IMG/VR virus record: IMGVR_UViG_3300032315_001604
Span: 62,001-126,000 of that record
Reading direction: 5' to 3' (one strand)
Origin: a virus
Length of the DNA: 64,000 nucleotides
In this document: positions 51,004-60,128 of the stretch, in pieces
Layout: each line of letters starts with the position of its first letter
How positions within the stretch are numbered: the first letter of the stretch is position 1
Position numbers and translations under genes: made by a program
The notes under the pieces: model-generated
Told to the model about the DNA's origin: nothing
The model's input: only the letters and a program-made list of their open reading frames with translations
The model's database searches: none

Positions 51004-53999
51004 ACAATAATATATATTGTTGACGGATCTTTAACTGCTAAACCTGTGTATGTAGCTTCTGAAAGATATACCATATTAACAACAGCACTTGCAGAAGGAG
51101 ATACTGTTGATGGTTTACTAGCTACAACATCATAAATTCTATTACTTGCAGAAATATTTCCATTAACCGTTAATGCTTGAGCAGGAGTTGTTGTGCCAAT
51201 GCCTACGTTTCCTGTGTGATCAATACGCATTCTTTCTACCGATCCTAAACTAGAACCTGTAATTTGAGTTCTAAATGTTATATAAGAACCTTGTGCCGTG
51301 CTTGTATACTTTTCAGCAGCCCACATTTGTATTGCTACTGGAGAATTTTGTGTTGGGTTTATTCCACCATCAAGCATACCCCATGCTCTTATACTCATGA
51401 GAGCATCTCCAGCACTAACTCCAATAGCAGCAGTAGACGCTCCTCTTGATCTTAATGCTTTAATATTGGGAGATCTTTGAACATCCCCTGCATTTCCAGT
51501 ATATCTGCTCATAACCAACATGGTCTTTGCAGGATTAGGCGAATTATCATCAAGAGTTAATCCTAGTGTAAAAGTATCTACAGCAGCATCACCAAGAGCT
51601 ATACTGCTTATAGCAGCACCAAGGGAAGTATTACCCAATACCGTTAAACCATTTGCATTAAAATCTGTTCCAACACCAAGTCTACCTGCAACAAACATAC
51701 CACCAGAAGCAGATACCATGTATTGGCCTGTTCTAGTCGTGGAGACGTTTTGTGTTAATGTGCCTAAATTACCATCAGACCAAGCATAGGTGTAATTTTG
51801 TGCTGCTGTTGCTCTAAATCCTGCTGAGTGTGACGCAATACCTTTAGCTTCAGAAAATCTTCCTTCTGCATGACTATATATTGCAGTAGCTCTTGTTGAA
51901 GCTCCTTCTGCATGTGAAGAGTTACTATTAGCATGTGTATTAACACCCTCACTGTGAGAATATGCACCAGATGCTATAGTCAAATCACCTTCTGCATGAC
52001 TATAAGTTCCAGAAGCTGTTGTACTACCTCCTTCTGCATGACTATAATTTCCAGAAGCTGTTGTACTATAGCCTTCTGCATGACTTGCTTCTCCAGAAGC
52101 TGATGTATTATCACCTTCTGCATGACTTGCGATACTAGAAGCAAATGAATTTCTTCCTTCTGCATGACTTGCTAGGTCAGAAGCTGTTGTACCTTCTCCT
52201 TCGGCATGACTTCCATCACCAGATGCTGTTGTATAACCACCTTCGGCATGACTTGAATATCCAGAAGCTGTTGTACCTTCTCCTTCAGAGTGACTTGCTG
52301 TTCCAGAAGCCACTGTACCAGAACCTTCGGCATGTGAATAATTTCCAAGTACTACAGAATTGATTCCTTCAACATGGTTGAATAAACCATAAGATGCAGT
52401 ACCTGAACCTTCAATAACACTGCCTACTACAAACAAATCAGCATTTGCAGTCAAATTTCCTGTTAAAGTTCCACCACTTAATGGTAAAAAGTTATTTCTT
52501 AAAAAGGTATCAGTAATCCATTCATTAGAATTTGCACTATTAGTATAAAGTATTCCATTTGAACTTATGTTTCCAAAAACTGTTAATTTATTACTTGATA
52601 AACCAACATTATAGCCATCAACACCAATGCCCATGTTTCCTGGAATAAAAACTCCACCAGAAGCAGATATCATATATTGGCCTGTTCTAGTCGTGGAGAC
52701 GTTTTGTGTTAATGTACCCAAATTACCATCTGACCAAGCATATGTATAATTTTGTGCTGCTGTTGCTCTAACTCCTGCTGCATGACTGTAAGATCCGTTA
52801 GCAACAGTTTCTCTACCTTCAGCATGACTTCCAAGTTTAGAAGCTATTGTACTATAACCTTCGGCATGACTTCCAAAGTTTCCAGAAGCTGTTGTATTAA
52901 AACCTTCTGCATGACTTCCAATGTTTCCAGAAGCTATTGTAGCATACCCTTCTGCATGACTATAATTTCCAGAAGCTGTTGTACTATAGCCTTCTGCATG
53001 ACAGAAAGTTCCAGAAGCTGTTGTTTCACCACCTTCAGCATGACTTCCACTTCCAAAAGCTGTTGTAAGATACCCCTCTGCGTGTGCCCCCGCAGCAGAA
53101 TTTGATTCAAAAATAATAAATCCGTTTGATGTATCACTAGAAAATACATCAGATCTTGCTGATATAGCTCCATTAATTGAATTTCTAGAAGCTACAGTAA
53201 ATTCTTGATAAAAATTTAAAAAGGTATTTTTGGCTCTTAATACAGTTCCAGCTGCAAGAGTACTAAACTTAGAACTTAACAAATTAGAAAAAGTAAAAAG
53301 CCTTGTTGAAGCTGTGTATGTTAAAAAATCAATCCTTTGTCCAGTTGCTGTATCATAGCCTTCTGCATGACTATATAACCCTGTAGCAGTTGTGTAGAGT
53401 CCTTCTGCATGACTGTGGAATCCAGATGCAAATGTGGCAGAACCTTCTGCATGACTACCTAAGTTTCCTGCTGCTCTTGTATTTACGCCTTCTGCATGAC
53501 TATAAGTTCCAGAAGCTGTTGTATTATTGCCTTCTGCATGACTTTCATTTCCAGAAGCTGTTGTATTAGATCCTTCTGCATGACTATTAGTTCCTAACGC
53601 TTTTGTACCAGAACCTTCTTCTACTCTTCCAGTAAATTTAACATTTACTGCACTTAAATTAAAATTGACTTTTAAATTGCCTGTTAGAGTTCCACCACTT
53701 AAAGGCAAATAGTTATTCAAAATAGCATTATTTAAATCCGCGAGGTTAGCAATTCTTTGCGTATATGCTGTTACAGGATAAGATAAAGAACTTAATGTAT
53801 AATATTTTGATTGTTCACTGACATGAATTAACATGCCTACTTTCTGTCTATCTAATGGTACGGCTGTTGAAAGATCGACTAAAGTTGAAACAGACATCAA
53901 TCCACCTTTTCCATAGATGTCTTCATGTGTTGGAAATGTTGCATCCGTATCGCCTGGACTGATTTTAGCTGCTAAAATTGTACCTTGTATTTCTGCCAT
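51000..53999 (-). CDS. Large tail fibre/adhesin with YadA-like SHAEG repeats
   Basis: A 999-residue protein. The N-terminus (1-95) contains FPTHEDIYGKGGLMSVSTLVDL and GMLIHVSEQSKYYTL, a common attachment region of phage fibres. The middle has about 30 copies of a 14-residue repeat of the form SHAEGxxTTASGxx, in two blocks (about residues 130-430 and 540-760), each closed by AAQNYTYAWSDGNLGTLT and a VSASGGxF cap. These are left-handed beta-roll head repeats as in trimeric adhesins. The C-terminus ends in LAVKDPSTIYIIV, a typical fibre ending. It would bind the host surface as a trimer. Confidence 0.8.
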   Translation of the reverse strand: MAEIQGTILAAKISPGDTDATFPTHEDIYGKGGLMSVSTLVDLSTAVPLDRQKVGMLIHVSEQSKYYTLSSLSYPVTAYTQRIANLADLNNAILNNYLPLSGGTLTGNLKVNFNLSAVNVKFTGRVEEGSGTKALGTNSHAEGSNTTASGNESHAEGNNTTASGTYSHAEGVNTRAAGNLGSHAEGSATFASGFHSHAEGLYTTATGLYSHAEGYDTATGQRIDFLTYTASTRLFTFSNLLSSKFSTLAAGTVLRAKNTFLNFYQEFTVASRNSINGAISARSDVFSSDTSNGFIIFESNSAAGAHAEGYLTTAFGSGSHAEGGETTASGTFCHAEGYSTTASGNYSHAEGYATIASGNIGSHAEGFNTTASGNFGSHAEGYSTIASKLGSHAEGRETVANGSYSHAAGVRATAAQNYTYAWSDGNLGTLTQNVSTTRTGQYMISASGGVFIPGNMGIGVDGYNVGLSSNKLTVFGNISSNGILYTNSANSNEWITDTFLRNNFLPLSGGTLTGNLTANADLFVVGSVIEGSGTASYGLFNHVEGINSVVLGNYSHAEGSGTVASGTASHSEGEGTTASGYSSHAEGGYTTASGDGSHAEGEGTTASDLASHAEGRNSFASSIASHAEGDNTSASGEASHAEGYSTTASGNYSHAEGGSTTASGTYSHAEGDLTIASGAYSHSEGVNTHANSNSSHAEGASTRATAIYSHAEGRFSEAKGIASHSAGFRATAAQNYTYAWSDGNLGTLTQNVSTTRTGQYMVSASGGMFVAGRLGVGTDFNANGLTVLGNTSLGAAISSIALGDAAVDTFTLGLTLDDNSPNPAKTMLVMSRYTGNAGDVQRSPNIKALRSRGASTAAIGVSAGDALMSIRAWGMLDGGINPTQNSPVAIQMWAAEKYTSTAQGSYITFRTQITGSSLGSVERMRIDHTGNVGIGTTTPAQALTVNGNISASNRIYDVVASKPSTVSPSASAVVNMVYLSEATYTGLAVKDPSTIYIIV
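51685..52785. repeat. Duplicated cap module in the fibre gene
   Basis: The stretch encoding the AAQNYTYAWSDG cap occurs at about 51687-51830 and again at about 52652-52785 with near-identical bases, including 33 unchanged bases around the Thr-Arg-Thr-Gly codons. A 40-base part of the first copy is also identical to 55919-55958 in the neighbouring fibre gene. Confidence 0.8.
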
Positions 54000-54004
54000 A
54001 ATGT

Positions 54005-54012
54005 TATTTATT
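54005..54012 (-). promoter_or_regulatory. Late-promoter-like box AATAAATA before the 999-residue fibre gene
   Basis: AATAAATA on the minus strand, 5 bases before the ATG at 53999. It is inside the 11-base gap to the upstream fibre gene and overlaps its stop codon. Confidence 0.4.
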
Positions 54013-57000
54013 AAATTATTTCAACAGTATAAGTTCCTGTTAAAAGATTGTTTGTTCTGTATACATAATAATTATCGTTTCCACCGTAGATATTAGCAAA
54101 TGGTGTAATCGATAATTGTGTCATGTCATTAAAATTAAATCCATTGATTCTAATTAATGCCGTTGTTCCAAATCTAATTGGGTATGCAACATAAATATAT
54201 TCGTTTGTTGCATATACTGTTTTAGCTCCTAATGATAGGCGAGATGTTGCTAAAACACTATCATCCGCATTTGAATATATAGTTATATTATTTGCACTAA
54301 GTTGATTTGTTGCACCAAAATATACTCTATATCTCCAATTTGCATTAATAGTTCTTGTATGTTCAGCATTAGACCAATCGGTTACTTTTACGCTCCACGA
54401 ACTTGTTTGTTGTGTAGCAGTTCCTCCGATACTACTAATACTATATGTATTTGTGTCATTGTAAGAAGAGAATGTAAAAGTATTTGTACCTACTGTTGTT
54501 AATCCAGTAGGTAAAGTTAATGTGTATTTTGATACTGCTTGTGGTTCAACTTTTGTGCTATTCCAAACAAGAGAAGGTGAAACTAAAGATTGACCTATTT
54601 CTAATGTTAGAGAGCTAGAACCATTTAATAATAAATATGAAAAATTTGGCGCAACATATAAAAATGCATTTAATGCTTGTTTAATACCTGTTAAACTTGG
54701 TCTTTCTAAACTACCAAAATCAAGTTCTCTGGAATAAACAATTTGTTGCGAACTTACATTTCCTGTAACATTTAATTGTCCAGAAACACTTAAATTACCA
54801 GTTAAAGATCCACCTGATAATGCTAAGAAATTATTTTTAACATAATTTTGAGTAGCATACGTTGCACTATTACTGTTTACGTTACTATAAACGCTGTTCC
54901 ATTGATTGGAATTACCATTATTAGCATAAACAAGACCTGATCCACTAATAACACCAGCAACCGTCAATGCATTTTCTTGTGAATCAGTTCCAATACCAAC
55001 CTGCCCTCTTGGAATGTAAACACCAGATGGCGCATATATAAAATACTGTCTAGATTTTGTTGATGATATATTATTTGTTAATGTATTGTCTCCAGACCAT
55101 GCATAACTATAATCATATGCTGCTGTTGCTTTATAACCAGCAGCATGAGAAACTAATCCTTTAGATTCTGCATATCTTCCTTCTGCATGACTATATAACC
55201 CAGAAGCTATTGTAGACGCACCTTCCGCATGACTATAAGTGCCAGAAGCTATTGTAACCGCACCTTCTGCATGACTCGATTCTCCAGAAGCTGTTGTACT
55301 ATCACCTTCTGAATGACTAAAATTACCAGAAGCCGTAGTTTCATATCCCTCTGCATGACTCGATTCTCCAGAAGCTTTGGTGTTTTCCCCTTCAGTATGA
55401 CTTGAATCACCAGAAGCTGTTGTTGAATTTCCTTCAGCATGACTAAACGATCCTAATGCTTTTCCTGATCCTTCTTCGACTCTGCCAGTAAACTTAACAT
55501 TTACCGCACTTAAATTATTTGTAACATTTAAATTACCTGATATTTGACCACCAGAAAGTGGTAAAAATTTATTATTTGTGAAAAGAATAGTGGCATATCT
55601 TGCACTATTACTGATTACATTACTATAAACATTGTTCCAATTTGCAGAAGTACTGTTAACAACGGAAGTTACTGACAATTCTGTTGCACTATTAGCAAAA
55701 ACCCAATTAGAACCTTTGTACGAATTTAAAATATCAGCACTATTGGAGTTTACAAAACTTCTAGCAGATTGATCTAAAGAACTATTGGCATTTGTGTAGC
55801 TGTAAACAGAATTCCATTGATTAGAATTACCATTATTAGCATAAACAATACTTGTTCCGCTGATAATACCAACAACACTTAAAGCATTTGCTTGAGAATC
55901 TGTTCCAACACCAAGCTGTCCTGCAACAAACATACCACCAGAAGCAGATACCATGTATTGACCCGTTCTAGTTGTTGAAACGTTTTTTGTAAGAGTTCCT
56001 AAGTTACCATCTGACCAAGCATATGTATAATTTTGAGCAGCAGTTGATCTAAAACCTGCTGCATGACTTGCATCTCCAGAAGCTACTGTTTGATATCCTT
56101 CTGCATGACTTGAACTTCCAGAAGCTCTTGTCACCTGTCCTTCTGCATGACTTGCACTTCCAGAAGCTACTGTTTGAAAACCTTCTGCATGACTTTGATT
56201 GGTAGAAGCTACTGTTTGAAAACCTTCTGCATGACTATTTTGCCCAGAAGCGGTGGTTGCGGCTCCTTCTGCATGACTTGCATCTCCAGAAGCTAATGTT
56301 ACGTTTCCTTCAGCATGACTATAGAATCCAGAAGCTTCCGTACTATTACCTTCCGCATGACTAAACGATCCTAATGCTTTTCCTGATCCTTCTTCGACTC
56401 TGCCAGTAAACTTAACATTTACAGCACTTAAATTATTATTAACATTTAAATTTCCTGTAATTTGACCACCACTTAAAGGTAAAAATTTGTTATTGCTAAA
56501 AAGGATAGTGGCATATGTTGCACTATTACTGTTTACATTACTATAAACAGAATTCCAACTGGCTGATGTACTATTGACTACACTTGTAACTGAAAGTTCT
56601 GTAGCACTATTAGCAAAAACCCAATTAGAACCTTTATAACCGTTGATAATAGAAGCACTATTAGAATTTACAAATGATGTTGCAGCCAATTCCGTAGAAC
56701 TATTAGCATTTACAAAAGCGGTAGCAGCTAATTCTGTTGCACTGTTTGCAAAAACCCAACTAGATCCTTTATAACCATTAATAATAGTAGAACTATTAGC
56801 ATTTACAAATGATCTAGAAGCCTGATCAAAAGAACTATTAGTATTTGTATAAGAATAAACACTATTCCAATTTAAACTATTGGTTTTAGCACCAGTAATA
56901 TTACCAGTAATAGTTAAATCCCCATTTATATTGACGTTATTTGTATAAAGAGTGTTTGTTTGTGTTCCGATGATGTTGTTACCAACAATAAAAGAGTTAT

Positions 57001-57178
57001 TTGCGCTTAAAATGTTGTTTTGACCACCTAAAATTGCCGAATTGTTACTTGGTACAAAGTTATTACTTCCACCTAGCACAGAACTATTATTTCCTGATAC
57101 CGCATTGGAGGTAGAACCGATTCTAACTTGACCTTTATTTGAATCGATATAAAGAGATTTGCTATTAATAAATTCCAT
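54011..57178 (-). CDS. Large tail fibre/adhesin, paralogue with SHAEG repeats and distinct C-terminus
   Basis: A 1055-residue protein. The N-terminus has short YadA-like repeats (NNSSVLGGSNNFVPSN, NNSAILGGQNN) and a stalk of NSNSAT/FVNANS units (about 95-220). Two SHAEG-repeat blocks of eight units each follow (about 270-380 and 575-690), each preceded by KFTGRVEEGSGKALGSFSHAEG and closed by a YAWS cap. The last 220 residues form a separate domain (LNAFLYVAPNFSYLLLNGSSSLTLEIG onward), likely the receptor-binding tip. It has a different N-terminus from the 999-residue neighbour, so the two may join in series along one fibre. Confidence 0.8.
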   Translation of the reverse strand: MEFINSKSLYIDSNKGQVRIGSTSNAVSGNNSSVLGGSNNFVPSNNSAILGGQNNILSANNSFIVGNNIIGTQTNTLYTNNVNINGDLTITGNITGAKTNSLNWNSVYSYTNTNSSFDQASRSFVNANSSTIINGYKGSSWVFANSATELAATAFVNANSSTELAATSFVNSNSASIINGYKGSNWVFANSATELSVTSVVNSTSASWNSVYSNVNSNSATYATILFSNNKFLPLSGGQITGNLNVNNNLSAVNVKFTGRVEEGSGKALGSFSHAEGNSTEASGFYSHAEGNVTLASGDASHAEGAATTASGQNSHAEGFQTVASTNQSHAEGFQTVASGSASHAEGQVTRASGSSSHAEGYQTVASGDASHAAGFRSTAAQNYTYAWSDGNLGTLTKNVSTTRTGQYMVSASGGMFVAGQLGVGTDSQANALSVVGIISGTSIVYANNGNSNQWNSVYSYTNANSSLDQSARSFVNSNSADILNSYKGSNWVFANSATELSVTSVVNSTSANWNNVYSNVISNSARYATILFTNNKFLPLSGGQISGNLNVTNNLSAVNVKFTGRVEEGSGKALGSFSHAEGNSTTASGDSSHTEGENTKASGESSHAEGYETTASGNFSHSEGDSTTASGESSHAEGAVTIASGTYSHAEGASTIASGLYSHAEGRYAESKGLVSHAAGYKATAAYDYSYAWSGDNTLTNNISSTKSRQYFIYAPSGVYIPRGQVGIGTDSQENALTVAGVISGSGLVYANNGNSNQWNSVYSNVNSNSATYATQNYVKNNFLALSGGSLTGNLSVSGQLNVTGNVSSQQIVYSRELDFGSLERPSLTGIKQALNAFLYVAPNFSYLLLNGSSSLTLEIGQSLVSPSLVWNSTKVEPQAVSKYTLTLPTGLTTVGTNTFTFSSYNDTNTYSISSIGGTATQQTSSWSVKVTDWSNAEHTRTINANWRYRVYFGATNQLSANNITIYSNADDSVLATSRLSLGAKTVYATNEYIYVAYPIRFGTTALIRINGFNFNDMTQLSITPFANIYGGNDNYYVYRTNNLLTGTYTVEII
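55437..56422. repeat. Long exact direct repeats framing a 918-base module in the 1055-residue fibre gene
   Basis: About 68 bases at 55437-55504 recur unchanged at 56355-56422, exactly 918 bases (306 codons) apart. Recombination between them would delete or duplicate one adhesin block in frame. Confidence 0.85.
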
Positions 57179-57184
57179 CGTTTA

Positions 57185-57191
57185 TATTTAC
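57185..57191 (-). promoter_or_regulatory. Late-promoter-like box GTAAATA before the fibre/lysis operon
   Basis: GTAAATA on the minus strand, 6 bases before the ATG at 57178, in a 36-base divergent gap. It would start transcription of the whole fibre and lysis operon, which runs to 48474. Confidence 0.5.
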
Positions 57192-57214
57192 AATATAAAG
57201 TGTAAATATATGAA

Positions 57215-57529
57215 ATGAAATTCGAAGAACTCTACAATAAAGTTGCTCCTTTATATATTAAGGAACAAGAAGAACAAACATCACCAATGCAAGTATCAGA
57301 CGAAATATCGTCACAACTACCAACACCTGATACCGTTGATTTAAACGAAGAAAAATATAAAACTTTATTATTAGCTTTAAAAAAAGCATTAGAAGTAGCA
57401 GCAAAAGACGATTTAGAAAAAAGAAAAGTAGTATCTGATATTAATATCGATGCAGATCCTAAAGCAGCAGAAGAACAATTGATTTCAATTTTAAATACAG
57501 ATTCTTCCGAGTTTCCACAATCACAATAA
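57215..57529 (+). CDS. Small acidic hypothetical protein
   Basis: A 104-residue acidic protein: KFEELYNKVAPLYIKEQEE at the start, a disordered Ser/Thr/Pro middle, a helix YKTLLLALKKALEVAAKDDLEK, and a Ser/Gln tail. It has the look of small phage core or scaffold-associated proteins, but no family is recognised. Divergent from the fibre operon, 36 bases away. Confidence 0.55.
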   Translation: MKFEELYNKVAPLYIKEQEEQTSPMQVSDEISSQLPTPDTVDLNEEKYKTLLLALKKALEVAAKDDLEKRKVVSDINIDADPKAAEEQLISILNTDSSEFPQSQ

Positions 57530-57566
57530 TAGTTGCATTTTGTCAAAACTTTAGTAATATAAAGTA

Positions 57567-57869
57567 ATGACAAAGACAAAAAAATACTCAAGTGAAGATT
57601 TATCTCTTTCTAAAAAAGATATTAAAACAATTTTAGAATGTATTTTATTTTCATCTTCGGTTGATGTTTGTGCGTCATGGTATAAAGAAGATACTAATAG
57701 AATGTTAGATTTGGCGGAACGTCTTCGTATGGAACATACTGATATTCCAATTGAAAATGTTTATATTTCTCGATTTGAAGATGAAGAACATCCATTTATG
57801 GATGAACAAACCCAAAGAATCGTTGATGCTTTCCCAGAAATTGAAAAAATAGAAAAGTTTAGTTTATGA
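57567..57869 (+). CDS. Small hypothetical protein
   Basis: A 100-residue protein starting MTKTKKYSSEDLSLSKKDIKTILECIL. It has two Cys and a central Trp (VDVCASWYKEDTNRMLDLAERLR), and ends with an acidic stretch. The pattern suggests a helical bundle. It overlaps the kinase gene by 4 bases and is therefore likely co-translated with it. No family recognised. Confidence 0.55.
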   Translation: MTKTKKYSSEDLSLSKKDIKTILECILFSSSVDVCASWYKEDTNRMLDLAERLRMEHTDIPIENVYISRFEDEEHPFMDEQTQRIVDAFPEIEKIEKFSL

Positions 57870-58501
57870 AAATTGCTGTAAGCGGAACACAAAATACTGG
57901 AAAATCTACATACATTCAAGATTTTATAAAAAAATGGCCAATGTATGAAACATGTTCTAGTTCTTATCGTGATCTAATCAAAGAAAAAAAGATTACTCAT
58001 AGTAAAGAAGGAACAGAAGAAACACAAAAAACAATTTTAAATTATTTGGTGGATCAAGCAATCGAATCTTCAAAAAAAGATTTTGCGATTTTAGATAGAT
58101 GCATTTTGGATAATTTGGCATATTCTTCTTGGCTTCATCTTAATGAAAAAGTATCAGAAAAGTTTTTAGACGAAAGTAGAATTTTGGTTAGAGAAACTTT
58201 AAAATTGTTTGATATTATTTTCTTTATACCTTTAACTAGAGTTGCAGAAATTCCAATTGAAGATAATAATACAAGAGAAATTGATCCTGTTTATCGAGAA
58301 GAAGTTGATGTGATTTTTAAGGCATTTCAAGAATCTTATCATCGAGGAGATGGTAGAATTTTTCCAAAAGGAGATAGTCCACCGATTGTTGAAATTTTTG
58401 GAAATAGAGAAGAAAGAATTAAATTAACAGAGTTATATATCCGAGAAGACGGAAAATGTTTTGGCGAGGATGAAAGTTTAATCATTCCCGCAACAATGTA
58501 A
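57866..58501 (+). CDS. P-loop kinase/ATPase (NadR-like AAA domain)
   Basis: A 211-residue protein. Walker A is SGTQNTGKST (6-15), followed by YRDLIKEKKI, then FAILDRCILDNLAYSSWL, where Asp-Arg resembles the LID/Walker B region of NadR-type nucleoside kinases and phage kinases. IIFFIPLTR is the next core strand. The substrate could be nicotinamide riboside or a nucleoside; this cannot be decided from the sequence. It is in the operon that leads to primase. Confidence 0.7.
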   Translation: MKIAVSGTQNTGKSTYIQDFIKKWPMYETCSSSYRDLIKEKKITHSKEGTEETQKTILNYLVDQAIESSKKDFAILDRCILDNLAYSSWLHLNEKVSEKFLDESRILVRETLKLFDIIFFIPLTRVAEIPIEDNNTREIDPVYREEVDVIFKAFQESYHRGDGRIFPKGDSPPIVEIFGNREERIKLTELYIREDGKCFGEDESLIIPATM

Positions 58502-58547
58502 AATAAAGGTTTGATTTTTTTAGAATCTTTTAGTATCATATGAGTAT

Positions 58548-59501
58548 ATGATATTGCCTGAAACCTATGTATTAGGTAAATTTTATGCTTATGCTGGCGA
58601 TCCTGAATATCGCAAGTATGATAATGTTTATAATGCAGGGTGTCCTGTTTGCCGTGAAGGAAGTAGTTGGGGAAAGAAAAAAAGACTATACTATTATCCA
58701 TCTACCAATACATTTTTTTGTTTCAATTGTTCCAAATCTTGGTCTGCTTTCAATTGGCTAAAAGAAGCATGTAATATCAATTCTGACGAAATACAATCCG
58801 AATTAATTCAAAATAAAACTTCTTTTGATATTAATAAAAAAACAACATATCAAAAAACAAAAAAGAATTTACCAGATTTACCTTACGATTCTATAAATCT
58901 GTGTGACTCTATTCAAAAAAACTTTTACATAAAAAATGAAGTGTTTGTTCATGCATTGGAATATATTCAAAAAAGAAGATTGCTAACAGCGATTAATAAA
59001 TCACCTAATTTATACATAAGTTTAACTGATTTTTATCATAAAAACAGAATATGCATACCATTTCATGATAGAAACAAAAAAATTATGTTCTATCAAACTA
59101 GAGTTTTGGACGATTCAATTCCGAAATATCTTGGAAAGGTGGGTTATGATAAAACATTGTTTGGAATAGACAGAATTGACTCAAATTTAGATTATATTTT
59201 TATATTCGAAGGACCAATTGATGCAATGTTTGTTAAGAATGGCATCAGTGCAGCAGGATTAAACATAACTCAAAAACAACTACAACAATTATCAGAATTT
59301 CCCTTGCACGAAAAAATATGGATATTAGATAATCCAAGATATGATAAAACTGCTAAAGAAAAAACATGCGAATTAATCAATAAAGGACAAAAAGTTTTTA
59401 GATGGCCAATCGATTTAAATTATAAAGACTTTAATGAAATGGCTGTAACAGAACAGCTAAACGAAATCGATTATAATTTAATTTTAAAGAATATATATTA
59501 G
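58548..59501 (+). CDS. 61: DNA primase gp61
   Basis: A 317-residue primase (T4 gp61: 342). The zinc-binding N-terminus has CPVC (32-35) and CFNC (58-61) with YPSTNTFFCF between. The TOPRIM domain has IFEGPIDAMF (E221, D225) and WILDN (D261). It makes RNA primers for the lagging strand with gp41. A long Lys/Asp-rich segment (80-130) links the zinc domain and TOPRIM. It converges on and overlaps the gene at 59498 by 4 bases. Confidence 0.9.
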   Translation: MILPETYVLGKFYAYAGDPEYRKYDNVYNAGCPVCREGSSWGKKKRLYYYPSTNTFFCFNCSKSWSAFNWLKEACNINSDEIQSELIQNKTSFDINKKTTYQKTKKNLPDLPYDSINLCDSIQKNFYIKNEVFVHALEYIQKRRLLTAINKSPNLYISLTDFYHKNRICIPFHDRNKKIMFYQTRVLDDSIPKYLGKVGYDKTLFGIDRIDSNLDYIFIFEGPIDAMFVKNGISAAGLNITQKQLQQLSEFPLHEKIWILDNPRYDKTAKEKTCELINKGQKVFRWPIDLNYKDFNEMAVTEQLNEIDYNLILKNIY

Positions 59502-60112
59502 CTACCCATCTTAAGCTGTTCAGTATCGCGCAACTTTTTAGGTGCTGTATTAATATATGTATTTAAAATCTCTTTCAATTTTTCGATTTCACCAGCAATA
59601 CGTGTGATACTGTCAGATGCTTTACGTGTAATACCGCGCAATATACTTCCTGCACGGTCATTATCAGCTAAAATCTTATGTAAATTATCTTCTTCTGGAC
59701 TATTTAAGAACATTGCGAACTCGTCTAATTTTTTAGACCATTCAACAATTTTTTCAACATTTTGAACAGTCAATTCTGGAGAAACCCCTTCAATATCAAA
59801 TTGAGAAGGATCGGTTTCAGGTTGTAAAGATTTCTGAAAATCTTCTTTATTTGCTTCTGGAGTAAAATCTTCAGGATTTTTAGGTTGATCTTCAGATGTT
59901 TCTTCTACATCTGTTTTTATTTCAACGTCTTCTTGCTCTTTAATTAAAGAATAAAGAAAGCTTTTTACAAAAGGAAAATCGGAATCTTCAGTTAAATCCA
60001 AGCGAGACATGTTCGATTTTAAAATTCTATCGACTTCGCTTTTTGCTTTTTTAGAAATTTGTGGTATATTTGTTTTAGACATCTTCTTTTTGACTTTCTT
60101 TGGTTTTTTCAT
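59498..60112 (-). CDS. Hypothetical protein, charged, lone minus-strand gene
   Basis: A 204-residue protein. The N-terminus is strongly basic (KKPKKVKKKMSK), the middle acidic and Pro-rich (about 65-110, disordered), and the C-terminal half helical (VQNVEKIVEWSKKLDEFAMFL, ITRIAGEIEKLKEIL). It ends in a conserved-looking TEQLKMGS. It converges with primase (4-base overlap) and diverges from the following glycosyltransferase gene. A structural or prohead-core role is possible; this is a guess from its composition. Confidence 0.55.
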   Translation of the reverse strand: MKKPKKVKKKMSKTNIPQISKKAKSEVDRILKSNMSRLDLTEDSDFPFVKSFLYSLIKEQEDVEIKTDVEETSEDQPKNPEDFTPEANKEDFQKSLQPETDPSQFDIEGVSPELTVQNVEKIVEWSKKLDEFAMFLNSPEEDNLHKILADNDRAGSILRGITRKASDSITRIAGEIEKLKEILNTYINTAPKKLRDTEQLKMGS

Positions 60113-60118
60113 TACAAT

Positions 60119-60125
60119 TATTTAC
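60119..60125 (-). promoter_or_regulatory. Late-promoter-like box GTAAATA
   Basis: GTAAATA on the minus strand, 6 bases before the ATG at 60112, in a 16-base divergent gap. It suggests that the lone minus-strand gene is late. Confidence 0.4.
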
Positions 60126-60128
60126 CAT

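Noticed and set aside
51264-53173. Several + and minus strand open frames of 60 to 117 codons inside the fibre genes, some Cys- or Gln-rich
   Set aside because: They are regular translations of the SHAEG repeat in other frames; their periodic composition follows the 42-base repeat and they lie wholly inside the 999-residue gene.
51800-53600. Regularly spaced repeats resembling a CRISPR array
   Set aside because: The period is 42 bases with imperfect copies in phase with a coding frame and no unique spacers of constant length; they code for beta-roll repeats.
60009-60128. N-terminal hydrophobic extension of the glycosyltransferase
   Set aside because: It is antisense to the basic N-terminus of the lone minus gene; ATG at 60129 gives a start matching the domain.
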